Source of the DNA: Uloborus plumipes
Lineage: Eukaryota; Arthropoda; Arachnida; Araneae; Uloboridae
Direction of reading: 5' to 3'
Assembly: GCA_038373865.1 (NCBI GenBank)
Contig: JAXGGA010002184.1
Span: 62,001 to 126,000 of the forward strand
DNA length: 64,000 bases
Shown piece by piece: positions 35,511 to 48,342 of the stretch. A model generated the notes under the pieces. The model was not told the DNA's origin and ran no database searches. It saw nothing but the letters and a program-made list of their open reading frames with translations. The translations under genes were made by a program, and so were the position numbers. The first letter of the stretch is position 1. Each line of letters begins with the position of its first letter.

Positions 35511-36242
35511 AAAAATTAAAACGAATGTGTGATTTATTGATTACATTGGTATAAATCAGCCTTTTATTTCATTAACACTGTGCAAAATAATCCCGTATTT
35601 TCCCTGAATAACGTTCTTAATTACTGTTATATAGTTAAAACTCAGATTTTAGTTTAAAAAAGTGGCCGTAAAATTTTCTCCGTCTCTTGAATTTTTATTG
35701 CGGGATAAAGCTGCAGCTTTCAACATGTGTCGTAACTCAAAACATTTTTTAGTCATTTTTAAATCAAGATTTATTTTAATTATTTTTCTGTGATAGAAAG
35801 TCGCCCATTTTTTGGTTTGTTTCTTCAAAACCAACCATGCGTATTATTAAAATGGCGTGTGAGCTATTCTTGACTCGAAAGCAATTATATGAATCGATGT
35901 TTACAATAAGCAAAAATTCACGAAAGTTCATTCCCACACACGAAGGAGGGATATGCAATTATGCACTCTTCAATTTCGGAAAGAGAATCTGATGAGAACA
36001 AAGGAAAATAGATCCTCAAAGGGAGTCACCCAAAATTCCAGCAATTTTTTTTTAATAAGAGCTAAAGTAATTTTTGGCAACAGCGGTTGGCGAAAAGCAA
36101 CTAAAATGCAGTTATGTTCTGAAACTCGGAAAAGAGATTTAGTTAAAAACTGCTTGTTTTTAACTAAGCGAATTTTTTATTTCAAAATATTCGGAAAATA
36201 TAAGCATTACAAGCATCCTCAGACTCTAATATTAAAAGTATA

Positions 36243-36845
36243 GTGCCCGCCGCTTATTAAAATCACATTTGTTCCGAGGATATTTGATTTCATTAAGCGG
36301 CCGATTTTATAAACCGGCGCAGAAAAAAATACAAAAAGAAAAGGTGTTAAAGTTTTCACAAAATAAAAAATAAATTAATAACTAAAATCAATATTTTACA
36401 TTCAGTTAATTAAAACACAGTTCGAATTTAACTGAAATGTAAAAAGTACATTTCAAAAATTACACAAGGGTTTTAAAATATTGACTTAAAATATTTTTGT
36501 TTGAGAAACAGAATTTGAAAGTAAAGATCATTCTTATATCTTGACGTTTAGGCATGTTTTTCTATAGCGAACGATTTTTACTCAAACTCAATGATATAAA
36601 CTTATAAACTGTCAACTTCTGTGATCTTAAAGAGAAAGAAAATTTTGGTTTTATTCAGACAAGCGTCCCCCTACCCCCTTTTTTAACATATACTCTCCAA
36701 AAACTTGATTTTATAAAACAGTGCTAATGATTTTATTAAAGGATGGTTTTAACATGTTTTGATATAGTAATGATTCTGTTCTTAAAGATTTGATTTTATA
36801 AAGCGGCTGATTTTATAATCCAGTGATTTTATTAGTGGCGGGCAT
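36243..36845. mobile_element. 603-bp element, GTGCCCGCC ends, TA target
   Basis: GTGCCCGCCGCTTATTAAAA and its inverse (AATAAAATCAC core at the right: GTGATTTTATTAGTGGCGGG) lie between TA dinucleotides. Copies of GATTTTATAAAGCGGC-type sequence occur several times near the ends. The pattern matches non-autonomous pogo/Tigger-type elements. The interior is AT-rich and non-coding. Confidence 0.72.
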
Positions 36846-37124
36846 TATTAGTAACAACGCAAAATTTTGGTGTTGACTTCGCAAGATTCAGTTGGGGGAT
36901 GACTCAAAATCTGGAGGTGTGTGTGAAAATAATTCATTTTTAAAAATTCCACCGACAACAAAAAAAAAAAAAGAAAGAAAGAAAATCCTAGTTTTAATGT
37001 GGCAGTACTCTTCCTCAAATTTACAGAACTGTCAGAATTTTCCGAATAAGGAGTTTTTGGGGGAATGGACAGCGCAGCCTTCCATTTGGATGCCCTCCCT
37101 CAAATATTACCGTTTTTAATACGC

Positions 37125-37520
37125 TTTTATCAGCTTTACACGTGGGTTTGTATGTATGTAAGTTTGTAACTCTGAATAAAAGATAAAATTCACGTTCTTC
37201 ACAAACATAAAAGTAATATTTTTCATACTATTATTAATACTAAAGGGTAAACTATATTATATGCTGATGTATTTTAGTGTTTCAGCTGTTTGTATGTAAC
37301 TCTGATTGAAAGATAAAATTCACGTTCTTTGCAAATATAAATATACTATATTTAATACTATTATTATTACTAAAGCTAAACTATATTGCGTGATGATGCA
37401 TTCATTATAAGTGCATGTAAACTAAGTGGATATTCAATAGTTTTGAAACTTCTTTTGGTTTGATGTACTCTAAAAGCGTATTTTTTAGTTTTTTAAACTA
37501 TATTTAGGATTAGCAATTTC
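37125..37520 (+). repeat. Dispersed repeat with GTAACTCTGAATAAAAGATA block
   Basis: Two diverged copies of a block of about 140 bp (GTATGTAACTCTGA, AAAATTCACGTTCTT, AAACTATATT) stand side by side. A common flank (TCAATAGTTTTGAAA, TTAGTTTTTTAAACTATATTT) follows. Related copies are at 60247-60525 and 61400-61740. No coding sequence. Confidence 0.6.
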
Positions 37521-38571
37521 AAATACTGTCGCATCAATTTCAGGAAAAAAAGAAAAGAAAGGGTCTCTTAGGAAAAATATTACACGCACTTATGACATCC
37601 CCAATTCCGTTTCAAAGAATGGCCAACGGTATGAATGGCTAATTTTTCTATTACAGTCAAGCTGTGGTTTGAACGTGTCTATAGCAGAAAAGAACTGAAC
37701 TTGAAGCAATTTAAACCCAGAACAACAGCTACGGGCTACAGGAAAAGATAAAAAAATGAATCCAATTCGTAACAATAACAACGTAATGGAACAAAAAGCT
37801 TGAAACAAAGGACCTTGACAGTCTCTTCCTTTACCGAATGGTTCCCTAGAAAAGCGGAATTTGAATGCAGAGAATTTGTATGTATCATAATTCCAAAAGA
37901 ATTCCAAGAACCAAGATAATCGCAATTGTATAAAGGCAAACCAGATGTGTAGTTTCGAATGTTGTTTCACAAAAAAGTCATTGGGTTTTTTTCTATATTA
38001 ATATATTCTAAGAATCACTGTAGTAGTTTCGTATGTTTTTATGATAATTATAAAAACATATATTGCAAGCAGAGCAACCAGATGTTTAATTTTTGGAAAC
38101 TCTGGGGGCCCGGGGTGGGAGGAGGGGGGCTTTCAAGTCTATGATTGAAAAACAAGAAAGAAAGCAAGGAAGTACTGATTTCTAGAAGGGTGGCTTATGC
38201 CCCCATTCCCCCCACATGAGCCCCCATTCATGCCACTGGTGGACACTAAGGTCACCTTATTATAGTTACAGTAAACGCCGGATACAGTTCCCAACATTTT
38301 GTTGAAAACGAAAAGCAGCAACTTTTGTTTCATTGATAATGAAAGCAATAAATCATTCAGACTGCAATCTAAACAGCGAAAAGCGATCTCAATGCAAACT
38401 AATCGCTGTAAATTGCATTACGTCAAGACCTCAACGCACGCAGCAAGGTAAAAGCACCCAAGGAGACATCACGGTGAGGAAAAACTCGACAAGCGACCTT
38501 GGATTCCGCAGATCGTTTGTATTTTCATTTATTCAAAAATTAGAAGCATTGCTAATTTTTGAGATTCAATG

Positions 38572-38769
38572 CAAGCGCGGATCCAGAGGGGGCGTCATGG
38601 GGGTCATGACCCCCCCTTAACCGACAAAATATTGCAAAAAATTGCATTTTTGGCACTTATATTTCGAAAAAATTGTCAAAAACCCCTATTTTTGTCCAAA
38701 AATTGCACTTTGACCCCCCCCCTTTCCGAAAATGACCTCCTCCTTTGCCATAAGCTGGATCCGCTCTTG
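38572..38769. mobile_element. 198-bp hAT MITE with 8-bp TSD
   Basis: CAAGCGCGGATCCAG at the left and CTGGATCCGCTCTTG at the right are inverse with one mismatch. ATTCAATG lies directly outside both ends (38564-38571 and 38770-38777), the 8-bp duplication diagnostic of hAT. Its ends match the elements at 55162 and 56883. Confidence 0.9.
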
Positions 38770-40014
38770 ATTCAATGCCGGTCATTCTGGGATATCCATG
38801 AAGTATTTTCAGGTAAGTACTCGTAGTTGCATGAGGTTGCATTTAGTAAACAAAGTAAAAATTTAATTTGAATAGTTTTTATTATGAGTTTTCATTTTGA
38901 ACGCGTTTAAAAAGGAACTGTAACTACCATGAGCGCCCATATGCGAAATTTTAAGGGGAGGGGGGGGGGGGCTCAGATATTTTCCCGATGGTTTAGCAGG
39001 TTATTTTCTTTCCCATGGAGAGCAATTTCAGTGCAGATCAGAGTGGCACATAAACACAAACCGTTTTTCTTCCAGAAAATGACGCGCTTCCCAAAATGAT
39101 TGGCCAACCCTAGTGCAGGGAGAGAGGTACGGGCTTTAAATAATACCAATTTCCAACAGAAGATGGATATCGCTTTGGCTTAGTAGAGCTCTGGCAGCAT
39201 TGATATGCAATTATAACAAACTCTTTCAAACCAAAGGATATTTTAATTTACAAAAAAAGCTCAGATTAAATTAAAAGACCCAGAACCTGATTGCCGTTTG
39301 CCGACCTCATATTAAAATGAGCTTCAGGAGTTTGAACGCATTTAAAATTTCAATGTATTTAATTGTTTGCGAGAGAATATGGGAAAGGAAAGACGAGAAC
39401 AGCTAAAAAGAAAATACTAGTCGCAAAAGTAGAATCAAGTAGGTTCATTGAAAATTCTTTTGAAAATCTTGTTCTAAAATTAATAGCAAGTATTTTATTT
39501 GTTACCGATTTGAAACAGGCAACAGATAATAAAAAGTTTTAATCATTCAGCTTTCTTTCCTTGTCGGACAACAATAACATCGGTTACAAATCTCATGAAA
39601 GTTTTATTGCATGAAAAATTTTCTAAAAAATGTTACAATTCGAGTATTATGAAACATGGAAGATGGAAGTTCGTAAGATGCTCTTTTGGAAGGAGAATAT
39701 TTGTTCTTTTCTTCGGAACAAATTTTTCAAATGTTCAAGTATGTTTTCATTGCAAAAATCGCTTTTCGAGGTTTTTTATCAATAACTTTGTGAATTATTA
39801 TCAAACGAAGACGAGATCTCGCCAAGAACACTCTCCATCAATTCTCCTTTCGGACAAACAATGAATTTTCAAACTCGTTGCATCCGTTTCAACGCTACAG
39901 TGCCACAGACAAAAAAATTTATGCTCCTTGCGTCACCCTTAAGCATATGGCAAAAGTAACATACTTAACTTTTTATTTTTGAAATTGCATAAAGATATCA
40001 CAAACTTAAGTATA
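38770..40014. other. Unannotated stretch
   Basis: AT-rich with a G-run at 38946-38969. The open frame at 39595-39864 has no recognised motif and poor support. No repeat boundaries were identified. Confidence 0.4.
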
Positions 40015-40665
40015 CAGGGTGTCCACTCCAATCGTGGACCAATAGCTAATTTCTAAACCGTTAGAGATAAGCATATAGTTTATTTAGGAAAAAATCTCCA
40101 AATTTCGAAACGAATTTTGGGTCTATTCAATGTTTTTCAAAAAATCAAATTTTGAAAGAGTTACGAAATTTAAATTTTTATACAGCCCCCCAGTCCTATC
40201 AATCATATTTAGTAAAACGTTCTTGACACTGTAACGTTAAAAACTAAAAAAAAATCACTGTTCTACCACAAAAATTGACCGAGTTATGACGTTTTGAAAA
40301 ATCAAGATTTTGAAAGGTTTCGCATACGGTCCCTTAAGCGATCTCTCGATGACGTTATGAAATAATGCAAAATTTTGATTTTTCAAAACGTCATAACTCG
40401 GTCAATTTTTGTGGTAGAACAGTGATTTTTTTTTAGTTTTAAACGTTACAGTGTCAAGAATGTTTTACTAAATATGATTGATTGGATTCGGGGGCTGTAT
40501 AAAAATTTAAATTTCGTAACTCTTTCAAAATTTGATTTTTTGAAAAACATTGAATAGACCCAAAATTCCTTTCAAAATTTGGAGATTTTTTCCTAAATAA
40601 ACTATATGATTATCTCTAACGGTTTAGAAATTAGCTATTGGTCCACGATTGGAGTGGACACCCTG
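40015..40665. mobile_element. 651-bp snapback MITE, CAGGGTGTCC ends
   Basis: Almost the whole element is one inverted repeat: two arms of about 300 bp (left starts CAGGGTGTCCACTCCAATCG, right ends in its inverse) around a spacer of about 55 bp near 40314-40368. The arms differ at few positions. TA flanks both ends. Transcripts could form a long hairpin. No protein is encoded. Confidence 0.9.
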
Positions 40666-41445
40666 TATATTAGCAGTAAATTAGTAATTCAACTGGGAGT
40701 AAAATAAAACTATACTACTAAATTAAAATTCATTTATACATATTGTAAGTCGTTGACTTTCTACTTTTTTAAAAGTGTCATCAATTATTTACCCTCAAGC
40801 GAATTTTTCAAAATCTTCACTACAATTTCACTATGGTAAAAATTCTGTTAATAGGATTGATATACGTCACGACAACTATGTAGTTAGTCAGGAAGCTCAT
40901 AGATGTCCCTAGTAACATTCAAAAGACTCGGATTTTGCTGCGCCATCTTCAAAGTATCTGACTAATTACAGGAGCAATTTGCTTGTGATGTAGCTGAATA
41001 GCTGATTGAAAGGGGGAAGAATTTTTTTTTCAAACAAAAATTTTTTTTTTAACTTTTTGTTTTCAATCAACGACGTTATCGACAATCTATTGCCCTGAAG
41101 TGCATAAATTTTCAATCATAAGTAGATAGAAACCAATCGGTTTTTGAGCAAAATATCTGAGATGGCATTTTGGATTTTCAAAAAAATGTTTGGACAAATT
41201 TTGAAATTCATTTTGTCCTAATATATAGACCGGAATAAAGAGAAATCAGATGGTACAGTGTCAAGTGAGTATGGTGGGTGAAGCAGCTCACCACAAATCA
41301 TTATTTTCCAAGATTTAATTGTAGAAATCTCAAACTATCCCAATCTCCGATCCCCTATATCTACTAAAATTGCCTTTAAAATCTCATTGAAAAAATTCTC
41401 CAAAACAAGGAAAACCGGATCGTATATAATGTACGTATAACGTGT

Positions 41446-41755
41446 ACTGTCTGATCTTTTTGGGTAAAACCTTCCGCGTATTTAAGCATGCGTCAGGTCT
41501 ACTCTGATCTTACCAAAATAGGGGTGATAGGTAAGATAAGGGGAAGAGTAATAAGAAGCATTTGAGCCGTATCAAACAACGTAGAACGATGTTAATTTCA
41601 AATAAATAGTTTATTTAAATATGTCAAAAGGAAGCAAAAAAGGCAAGTTTTGAATTGAGGACTTCGGAAAGTTCCCACTCACAACCTATCATCCCCCTTT
41701 TTTTTATGGAATGTTTCGTGAGTGCTGTGGGCACGGTTTTCACGGAGGAGCAGAA
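41446..41755 (-). mobile_element. ACTGTCYG-family element copy B
   Basis: It starts ACTGTCTGATCTTTTTGGG and carries the shared AATAGGGGTGATAGGTAAGAT and AACTTCGG blocks, fading out near 41755. About 25 bp further on lies the Tc1-like element at 41781, so the two insertions nearly abut. Confidence 0.65.
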
Positions 41756-42023
41756 CAAAACGGATAACGTATAGCATATACACTGCTCGACATTGAAAAT
41801 GCAACATCAAGAAGGAGTGGTCAGAAATTTATGCAAATTTTAGAGTAGATGCACATCACTGGGTTATGCAAATGATATGAAATGCGCAGCTCTCCGACGC
41901 ACGTCACATAAGATATAAGGGGAGGAACTCGCAGAATGGGCAATAGTTGTGTCGTTATTTCTGCTAGACAAATTGTCGAAGATGTTTTGTTTTTGTCTCA
42001 GAGGATAAGTGTAATAGGAGATA

Positions 42024-43032
42024 ATGCCACGCCGTCCTCAACGAAGACACTTCCAGCATATAGACGACTTTACGAGGGGTATGGTGATTGGACTGAGAAG
42101 GGGAGGTTGGTCCGTACGTCAAATTGCTGCTGATATCCACATGGATGCGAGCACAGTGCATCGGCTGTGCTGAAGATGGTTGGAACTAGGAAATTATGCA
42201 AGATTGAGGTGTGCAACTGCAGCCAGAGTGACTTCAGCACGTGTGGATCGACGCATTCACCGGCAAGCTGTGGCCGACCAGCAAGTCACTTGTGCCTTGA
42301 TTCTGAAGCGTATACAAGATCCCCTGGGTGCTCCCGTGTGGACCAGAACCATTTACCGTCGATTGAGTGCACGAAAATGTTTGGCATGGGGCCGGACTAG
42401 AGTGACGTGGATGACAGAATGGCGAAATGTCGTGTTCTCAGATGAGTCACGCTTCTGTTTATCCAGTGACAGTCGCCGCATACGTGTGTGGCGTCGACGC
42501 CACACACGTATGCCACACACGACGCCACACACGACGCGGAGACGATCTAATCCGGCAGTAACTGTGGAACGCCCCACCGCGCGACAACGTGGCATAATAG
42601 TTTAGGGCGCTTTTTCGTACGATTCCATGTCACCTCTTGTTCGTATTCTGGGCACTATGACGGCCCAAGGATACTTGGATAATGTACTGTGGTCGGTGGA
42701 AATCCCCTACCTTCAGGAGCTGCCTAATGCAAATGTTCAGTAGGATAACGTCTGACCACACAGTGCTCGCCTCTGCCAACGTGCTCTCCAAGTTATACAG
42801 ATGCTTTCCTGGCCACCATACTCTCTTGACCAGTCACCAATCGAATATGTGTGGGATGCGATTTTACGCCGTTTGCAGAATCTGCCCCTGCCTTGTTCAG
42901 ACGACGAACTGTAGCAAATGGTTGAAAGGGAATGGAGAGCCATCCCTCAGGACACCATCCGCACTCTTATTGACTATGCCTACACGTGTTTCTTCGTCCA
43001 TCGCTGTCCGCGGTGGCCCTATATCCTACTGA
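42024..43032 (+). pseudogene. Tc1-like transposase, multiple nonsense codons and an indel
   Basis: The frame begins MPRRPQRRHFQHIDDFTRGM and shows the HTH region (WSVRQIAADIHMDASTVHRL). Stops follow at 42171 (LC*RWLELG), 42603 (GIIV*GAF, likely former Trp) and three later sites (NVQ*DNV*PHSAR, DDEL*QMV). The first catalytic D is in FSDESRF, the second in the DNV*PHSAR motif and the E in SPIEYVWD. Near 42970 the frame changes, giving the family-like tail MPTRVSSSIAVRGGPISY before TGA at 43030. A local inverted duplication (42479-42512) distorts the RVWRRR region. It is inactive as sequenced. Confidence 0.88.
42479..42512. repeat. 34-nt perfect palindrome
   Basis: CATACGTGTGTGGCGTC is followed immediately by its exact reverse complement, with no spacer, inside the transposase pseudogene. 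Two partial repeats (CCACACACGACG) follow at once. It looks like a templated inverted duplication. Confidence 0.95.
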
Positions 43033-43187
43033 GCCAAAGCCGTTCTCGCTCTGTATTCTGTCTATCGTTTTGAAATAAAGATCACTTACTGTTCCTTGCT
43101 GTCTCTGACTTTGTACCAAATTTCATCACTTTCCGACCACTCCTTCTTGGTGCTGCATTTTCAATGTCGAGTAGTCTATTACATGTA

Positions 43188-43247
43188 CACTGAAGTGACA
43201 AAAGTCATGGGATAGCAATATGCAAATTTTCAGATGGCAGTAGCATC
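43188..43247 (+). mobile_element. Isolated left end of the 52-kb Tc1 family
   Basis: Directly after a TA, CACTGAAGTGACAAAAGTCA TGGGATAGC matches in inverse the right end of the element at 52-53.1 kb (CCATGACTTTTGTCACTTCA). Similarity to the family's expected 5' leader ends around GGCAGTAGCATC. No transposase follows. It lies 11 bp after the preceding Tc1 element. Confidence 0.7.
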
Positions 43248-44559
43248 AAAGACTCTATAGCTTCGCACAAGACTGGACACTTCAGCTCAAATCAGTGCTT
43301 TCACTTTTCGACCATCGACCGTCAAAGATTTGAAACGGGAAAAGCCAACAATTAGGAGATCATTTGGCGAAACAATTTTAGTCAAAAGAGTTTTACTCAC
43401 TGTTGGGGCGATACGTCGCCAAAGTGGGGCGTCGCCATACGATGGCTCACGGCGCTCGAAGAGGCCGAGGGTCTTTTGAGACGGGGGGACATTTTGGGGG
43501 TCGCGGGAGCATTTCAGCACGGGGAGGGAGAGTAATGTTTTCAGCGAAAGGTTGTTTATGGACAGGTTGTGTTGAAAAAATTAACAATGAATTCAAATGG
43601 AGCGCGAGAGGAATAATAGAATAAGCCCCAGATGACAATTTTAATTTCTCTCAAATATATGTAAGAATTATGAAATCATGCTGTAAAATTGTGAATGAAT
43701 TTAAATATTCAATCTATTTTTGAAAAGCAATCAAACTGTGGTGTTAACAAAAGGGGTCAGTAGAATCAGTTACAGGCGGCGCCCTCGCATGTTTATGAAT
43801 CCTGTTTTTTTTTTTTTTTTTTTTTTTTTTTGCTAGATTATTTCTTTCATTTTTTTATCTATTTATTTTTTTATTCGTTTTTTAAAGCAAATTTTTTGAT
43901 GTATTTTGATCGTTGTTGAAATTGTATTATTTTTAAGTTTTATTACGCGTTACTGGTCCTGACACGTCTTAGTAACTCGCAATCACAATTACCAGTGGAT
44001 GTTTTTTATGCTATAGAGAGGTAGGGATGTAAACCGCAGCCTCTATCATTGGACCTTCAGAAAACTGAACCTTATGTCTTAGCTGTCAAAAAATGGAGAC
44101 CTTCTGTCCGAGGATCTTATGTCCGCTGGACCTTATGTCCGACTCTCCTTCATTATTGGCTGCTGGTAAGAAAATGATTTTTTTTAAAGAAATTCTGGAA
44201 AATACATGAAATGTTTAGGATTAAAAATGTGAAACTAGTAAAAAAAAAGATGTAAATATTATATTATTTAAGAATATTTAATTTGAAAAGCTAAATTCAA
44301 CTCCGACTTAATTGTTGAGCAGCTATTTTGAAGATGAGTAAAATTAATTAAGAGTAGTATCATTCATTTTTCATTAATACTCCTAAACTCTGCTCCAGTG
44401 GTTGGTAAAATGGAGTTGTGAGCCGCAAATGAATGTTTACACAAGCATTTTTATATTACAGAAGCGGGTGAGTAAGCAATTATATTTGGATTTAACTAGA
44501 ATCTGTGTACTAGTGACTTAAATAGTTTTGTCCAATATAAATTTCATATTATATGTTTC
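43248..44559. other. Unannotated stretch with poly(T) and an iterated CTTATGTCCG motif
   Basis: A GC-richer patch (43400-43540) and a T-run at 43806-43831 are followed by four tandem-like variants of CCTTATGTCCG at 44068-44150. No gene was recognised. Confidence 0.4.
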
Positions 44560-45300
44560 TTTCTATATCCTGTTTTTTGGTCACCACGCCAGATCTTCCT
44601 CATTTCTTTATTAAATTCCGTGATTTACCCCTCATTTTAAAGCATATCGTGCGGCTATTGACGAAAAGTAAACATATTTCCTTGCCCAAAAGAAAGAAAA
44701 AAATCAGTTTCTTTCTGGTTTTTTTTTTTTTTTTTTTCATAATTTTTATTATGCATCATTTCAATAAATAGGATCGGGAAACTAAGCGACTAGCACGGTT
44801 GATGGAGCGTCGTGCTTATGATAGGAACGGCGTTTAAGTCCGAATCCGGGGAACGGAAAACCTTTTATTGGGTTTTTTTTCTTCAGCACAATTCTGATCC
44901 ATTTTTCCATTAATGCGTGATATAATCTCATTGCAAAATCCTGAGCTACAACAGATCTGTTGCTGTGAAAATCGGGAAACAAAACATTGATTTTAATTCA
45001 GTAAATCGTAATTTAAAATCTTATGCAATAATATTTCTCTAGCCTGTTTTCTGTTACCATGCGAGAACGCGTATTTATTTCTAAATGAAATTCTATGATT
45101 TGCCCTTTATTTATGATTATCGTGCTGGCAATTGGCGAAAAATAGGTCCACTGTCTATTTTTTTTCAATTTTTATTTATTTATTTTTTTTTATTGCACAT
45201 AATTACAAGGAATAGCATAGGAAAACTGATATGCAATGGCGCGGTTGGATAGATTTTTTTTTTTTTGTTTCCACATAAAATTTCGTAAAACTACAAAAGT
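44560..45300 (+). repeat. Tandem pair of ~485-bp repeat units, with tRNA-like segment
   Basis: A first copy starts CCTGTTTTTTGGTCACCACG and a second, diverged copy starts at about 45052 (CCTGTTTTCTGTTACCATGC). Both contain a CGTGC...GGC(T/A)ATTG(A/G)CGAAAA block also present in the Helitron at about 58450. Within the first copy, 44790-44850 resembles a tRNA (TAGCACGGTTGATGGAGCGT, then GTCCGAATCCGGGG), possibly a SINE remnant, but the match is weak. Confidence 0.45.
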
Positions 45301-45775
45301 AATTTCTCATTCAGCAAAAAAAAAAAAAACTTAATTTCACGCCTGTTCTTTTTTTGGGGGGGTGGGGGGGGGCTATTTTCCTAAAAATTACCAGAAAAAT
45401 CGAATTTTTAATTACTGCTCTCAAGCTCGGAAACTTCGCGCGGGTGAGATAGCATTGAATTAATGCTTGACTTGATATTGGCCCATTTTACGACGCGGCA
45501 ACAAAAGTTTAAAAAGCTCAATTACAAAAAAATAATAATAATAATAATTATAATACTAAGTCCCCTCCTTGTGACAGAAAAGCCACCATACTCGAAAAAT
45601 ACTAGTTTTTCCTTCACATATTCTAAGCAGCTACGTCTTGGACTTAGGGCTCGACCATATGCGTAAAAGGATAGCTCTGTATTTTTATGAGTATATTATA
45701 TTAAGAGGTAAAAACTACACAAGTGTAGTTCCACGAAATACACCCCACCCGCAGCTCGTTTGACCGTTATCAGTA

Positions 45776-47914
45776 GGGGAAGACCGCCTATATTGGACCA
45801 CTGCTTAAATTGGACCTCGGGCTTAAAATCTAATACAGAGATCTGTGCTACACTTTAACAGTAGAAACATAAAGTTTTAGGAATAAAATCAATGTGTATG
45901 AAGTTTCACCAGTCTTCGAACTGTTTAGCGTGAGTTACGGCTTGATTTGTGTTGAAAACGTGCGAAATCTTATTTTTCGGACTTGTTTCTAGATAGATAA
46001 CTCAAAAACTTGTGAATTGCGGTAAAATGCTGTGACAGCATTATAATCTGTGTTTAATAAGGATTACATCGATGTATTTACATGCGCGATTGTGATAGTT
46101 TTTGACAGAGCAATGAGCTGAAGAATAAAAAATGGCGTGTTTTCCTTTATTGGACCGAAAATTTTTTCCTATATTGGACCGGCGGTCCAATTTAAGAATA
46201 TGCTTTTAAACAAGACTTTTTATTAATCGTAACATGAAATAAGTGACTCGTTTTATTTAATAGCGTAGTTAACATTATTTTAAGCATACTTCAACACCGA
46301 TTCACGATATTCATTTAAACTTTTTTATCAAGCACATTTTTATCAAGCAGAAGCTGCAACTTCTTAAAATGTATGTTTTTTCTTTCTCTTCATCCATTAA
46401 GCTGCAGTTTCAAGTTGTTAAACATAGCAATTAACTTAAATAACATTTACGCTGGTTTACCGAGAGAAAAATATGAAATTCTTCCATATTTTGGAGACAA
46501 TTTATATGCTACTAAAATGTTCAATGTAGATGAAGCCGATCTTTTCACTGTCCAAAAGTCCCAAAATATATTGACGTATAGAGGTTAACATCAGGTTGCA
46601 TCAGTAATGAGTGGTGAATGTGGTAGAAACACACTGGTTATTTGCTGCATGAGTGCAACAGAATTGCAAGCTCCCCATGCTTATTTTTAAAAGATTACGT
46701 TCTATGTATGAACTTATCGTAAAAGCTTCCCTTCCCTGGTGAGCAATATGCTTGTTCAAAAAAAATGTTGGATCACAAATGATAATTCACACAATTGATA
46801 CAACCTTTCATCAAAACTGTTAAGCCAAGCAATGTAAAAAGCATGTCCTTCTATTAATGGATAGGCACAGCACTTACATAAAGAAAATTGATTCAATAAA
46901 CTTGGCTAACGAGAACGATATAATAAGAATTTCTCTTTAAGCACATTATACACGTAGATGTGGTCTTTATTCAGTCTGTCTACATATTTTAATCGAGCAT
47001 GTGATACACGATGCGAGAACATCTAATGAGATCCATTATACAATATATCGCATAAGAGAACTGTTTGGTAACTCTTATGGGCAAACCGCAATTAAGGCCA
47101 TGCAAATGCTCTGAGTTGATTCTAAAGAACAGGAGTTTGGCCTGTTAATTGACATGTGTTTAATGACATTGACTTGGCTGCAGCAGAATTAGAGGCAAAG
47201 TAGTCCAGATAAAACTACTCAAAGTGAACAGGTTTCATGTTCGGTACACCATGTACAAGAGCTAGCTACGACTTAAATTAGTACAAGTTCTGCAAAATAG
47301 GCAGATAGTTCTCATCAAAACATGATTTCCAACTCTAACTATGATTTTATAAAGCCGGCTCACATATCACCTTTGCCTAAAAAAATAGAATGAACAAAAA
47401 GGAAGGCTGTCTCAGCAATCATTCTAACGCCGTATAAAAGAGGTATAGAGCAGAAAAAATCACACAAGAAGGAGCAAGAAACTGCACAAAACAATTGTTA
47501 TTGCAATACTTGTCATAAAGATTAAGTACAAAACTTGATTAAGTGTATGAAATGCCATCAGCGAGTTTATGCAACACTGCCTAAGTGAGGTCGAAGCACA
47601 AAGAAATGCTATTGCAAATCCTGGAAAAAAGCTGTACAGTTCAAATATAAATTATTCTATGATTTCCTGGTACGGTCCAATTTAGGAAGCGCATGGTTCA
47701 ATTTAGGCGCATATATTCCTAAATTGGACTTTTGGAACTTTTTATAAGATAATTTTTTAAAAAATAATTTTCGTATTTATAGAAAATATAAGCTCCTAGA
47801 GCGGTTCCTGATTAAATTTAGCTTACGACGCCCTATTTTGCATTTCTGTTTTGCTTCACATTGAGCGACACAGGCCTCCTGTTTTTAGGGGGTCCAATAT
47901 AGGCGGTCTTCCCC
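45776..47914 (+). mobile_element. Pogo-like transposon with degraded transposase
   Basis: The ends GGGGAAGACCGCCTATATTG and the inverse CAATATAGGCGGTCTTCCCC are a perfect inverted repeat of about 24 bp, flanked by TA at both sides. The terminal phrase TATTGGACC recurs inside in both orientations (near 46153, 46174, 46186, 47674, 47696 and 47722). Internal sequence carries pogo/Tigger-type transposase remnants on the plus strand. Confidence 0.88.
46373..47200 (+). pseudogene. Pogo/Tigger-type transposase relic
   Basis: The first clear part reads KMFNVDEADLFTVQKSQNIL, equivalent to the catalytic-D block xFNVDETGLxTVQKPxKIL of pogo-type DDE domains. After an in-frame TAA (46586) it continues HQVASVMSGECGRNTLVICC. 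Further downstream, in shifted frames, LLLMDRHSTYIKKI (second D region) and RIRELFGNSYGQTAIKAMQM (typical C-terminal block) are recognisable. Stops and frameshifts are numerous. A Cys-rich tail (about 47520-47600) may reflect the zinc-finger-like end of some arthropod copies. Confidence 0.75.
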
Positions 47915-48342
47915 TATCAAGGAAACTGTTACCCTCCTAAGACTGTTGACAAGAGGACAGAACCGACAGAACCTGGAAAACAAGAGGCCATAAAACACAT
48001 GGCCTAGAGCCCGAAGAGGTCGAAGAATGATGGAGGACCACCGCCTCCAGACGTTTTGTTCCGCTTAGCTACTTGATTCCAGGGTGCTTGATCCCAACAG
48101 CAATTACGGGACAAAGAGTTGAATACATACAAGGAGACACTTCGCTTTTGGCGATTGTCGGTGTAGAGCGTGAAATGTTGTTTACGTGTTTATGGTGTAA
48201 AGAAAATAATTTTTTTTTGGAGATGTTCATACATGCTAGAGATACTTAATTCTCTCCCTTTTATTTATTTTTCTTTTTTAATACTCCATATTTTCCCTCC
48301 CGGACAAAATTCAGCAAAAACAACTTGAAATACATTATAGTG

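Larger units (their letters stand above)
41781..43176 (+). mobile_element. Tc1-like transposon (second family)
   Basis: The ends CACTGCTCGACATTGAAAAT and the inverse ATTTTCAATGTCGAGTAGT are flanked by TA (41779-41780, 43177-43178). The inverted similarity reaches through GGAGTGGTCAGAAA. It contains one full-length but badly damaged transposase gene. Not closely related to the elements at 10310 or 52 kb. Confidence 0.9.
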
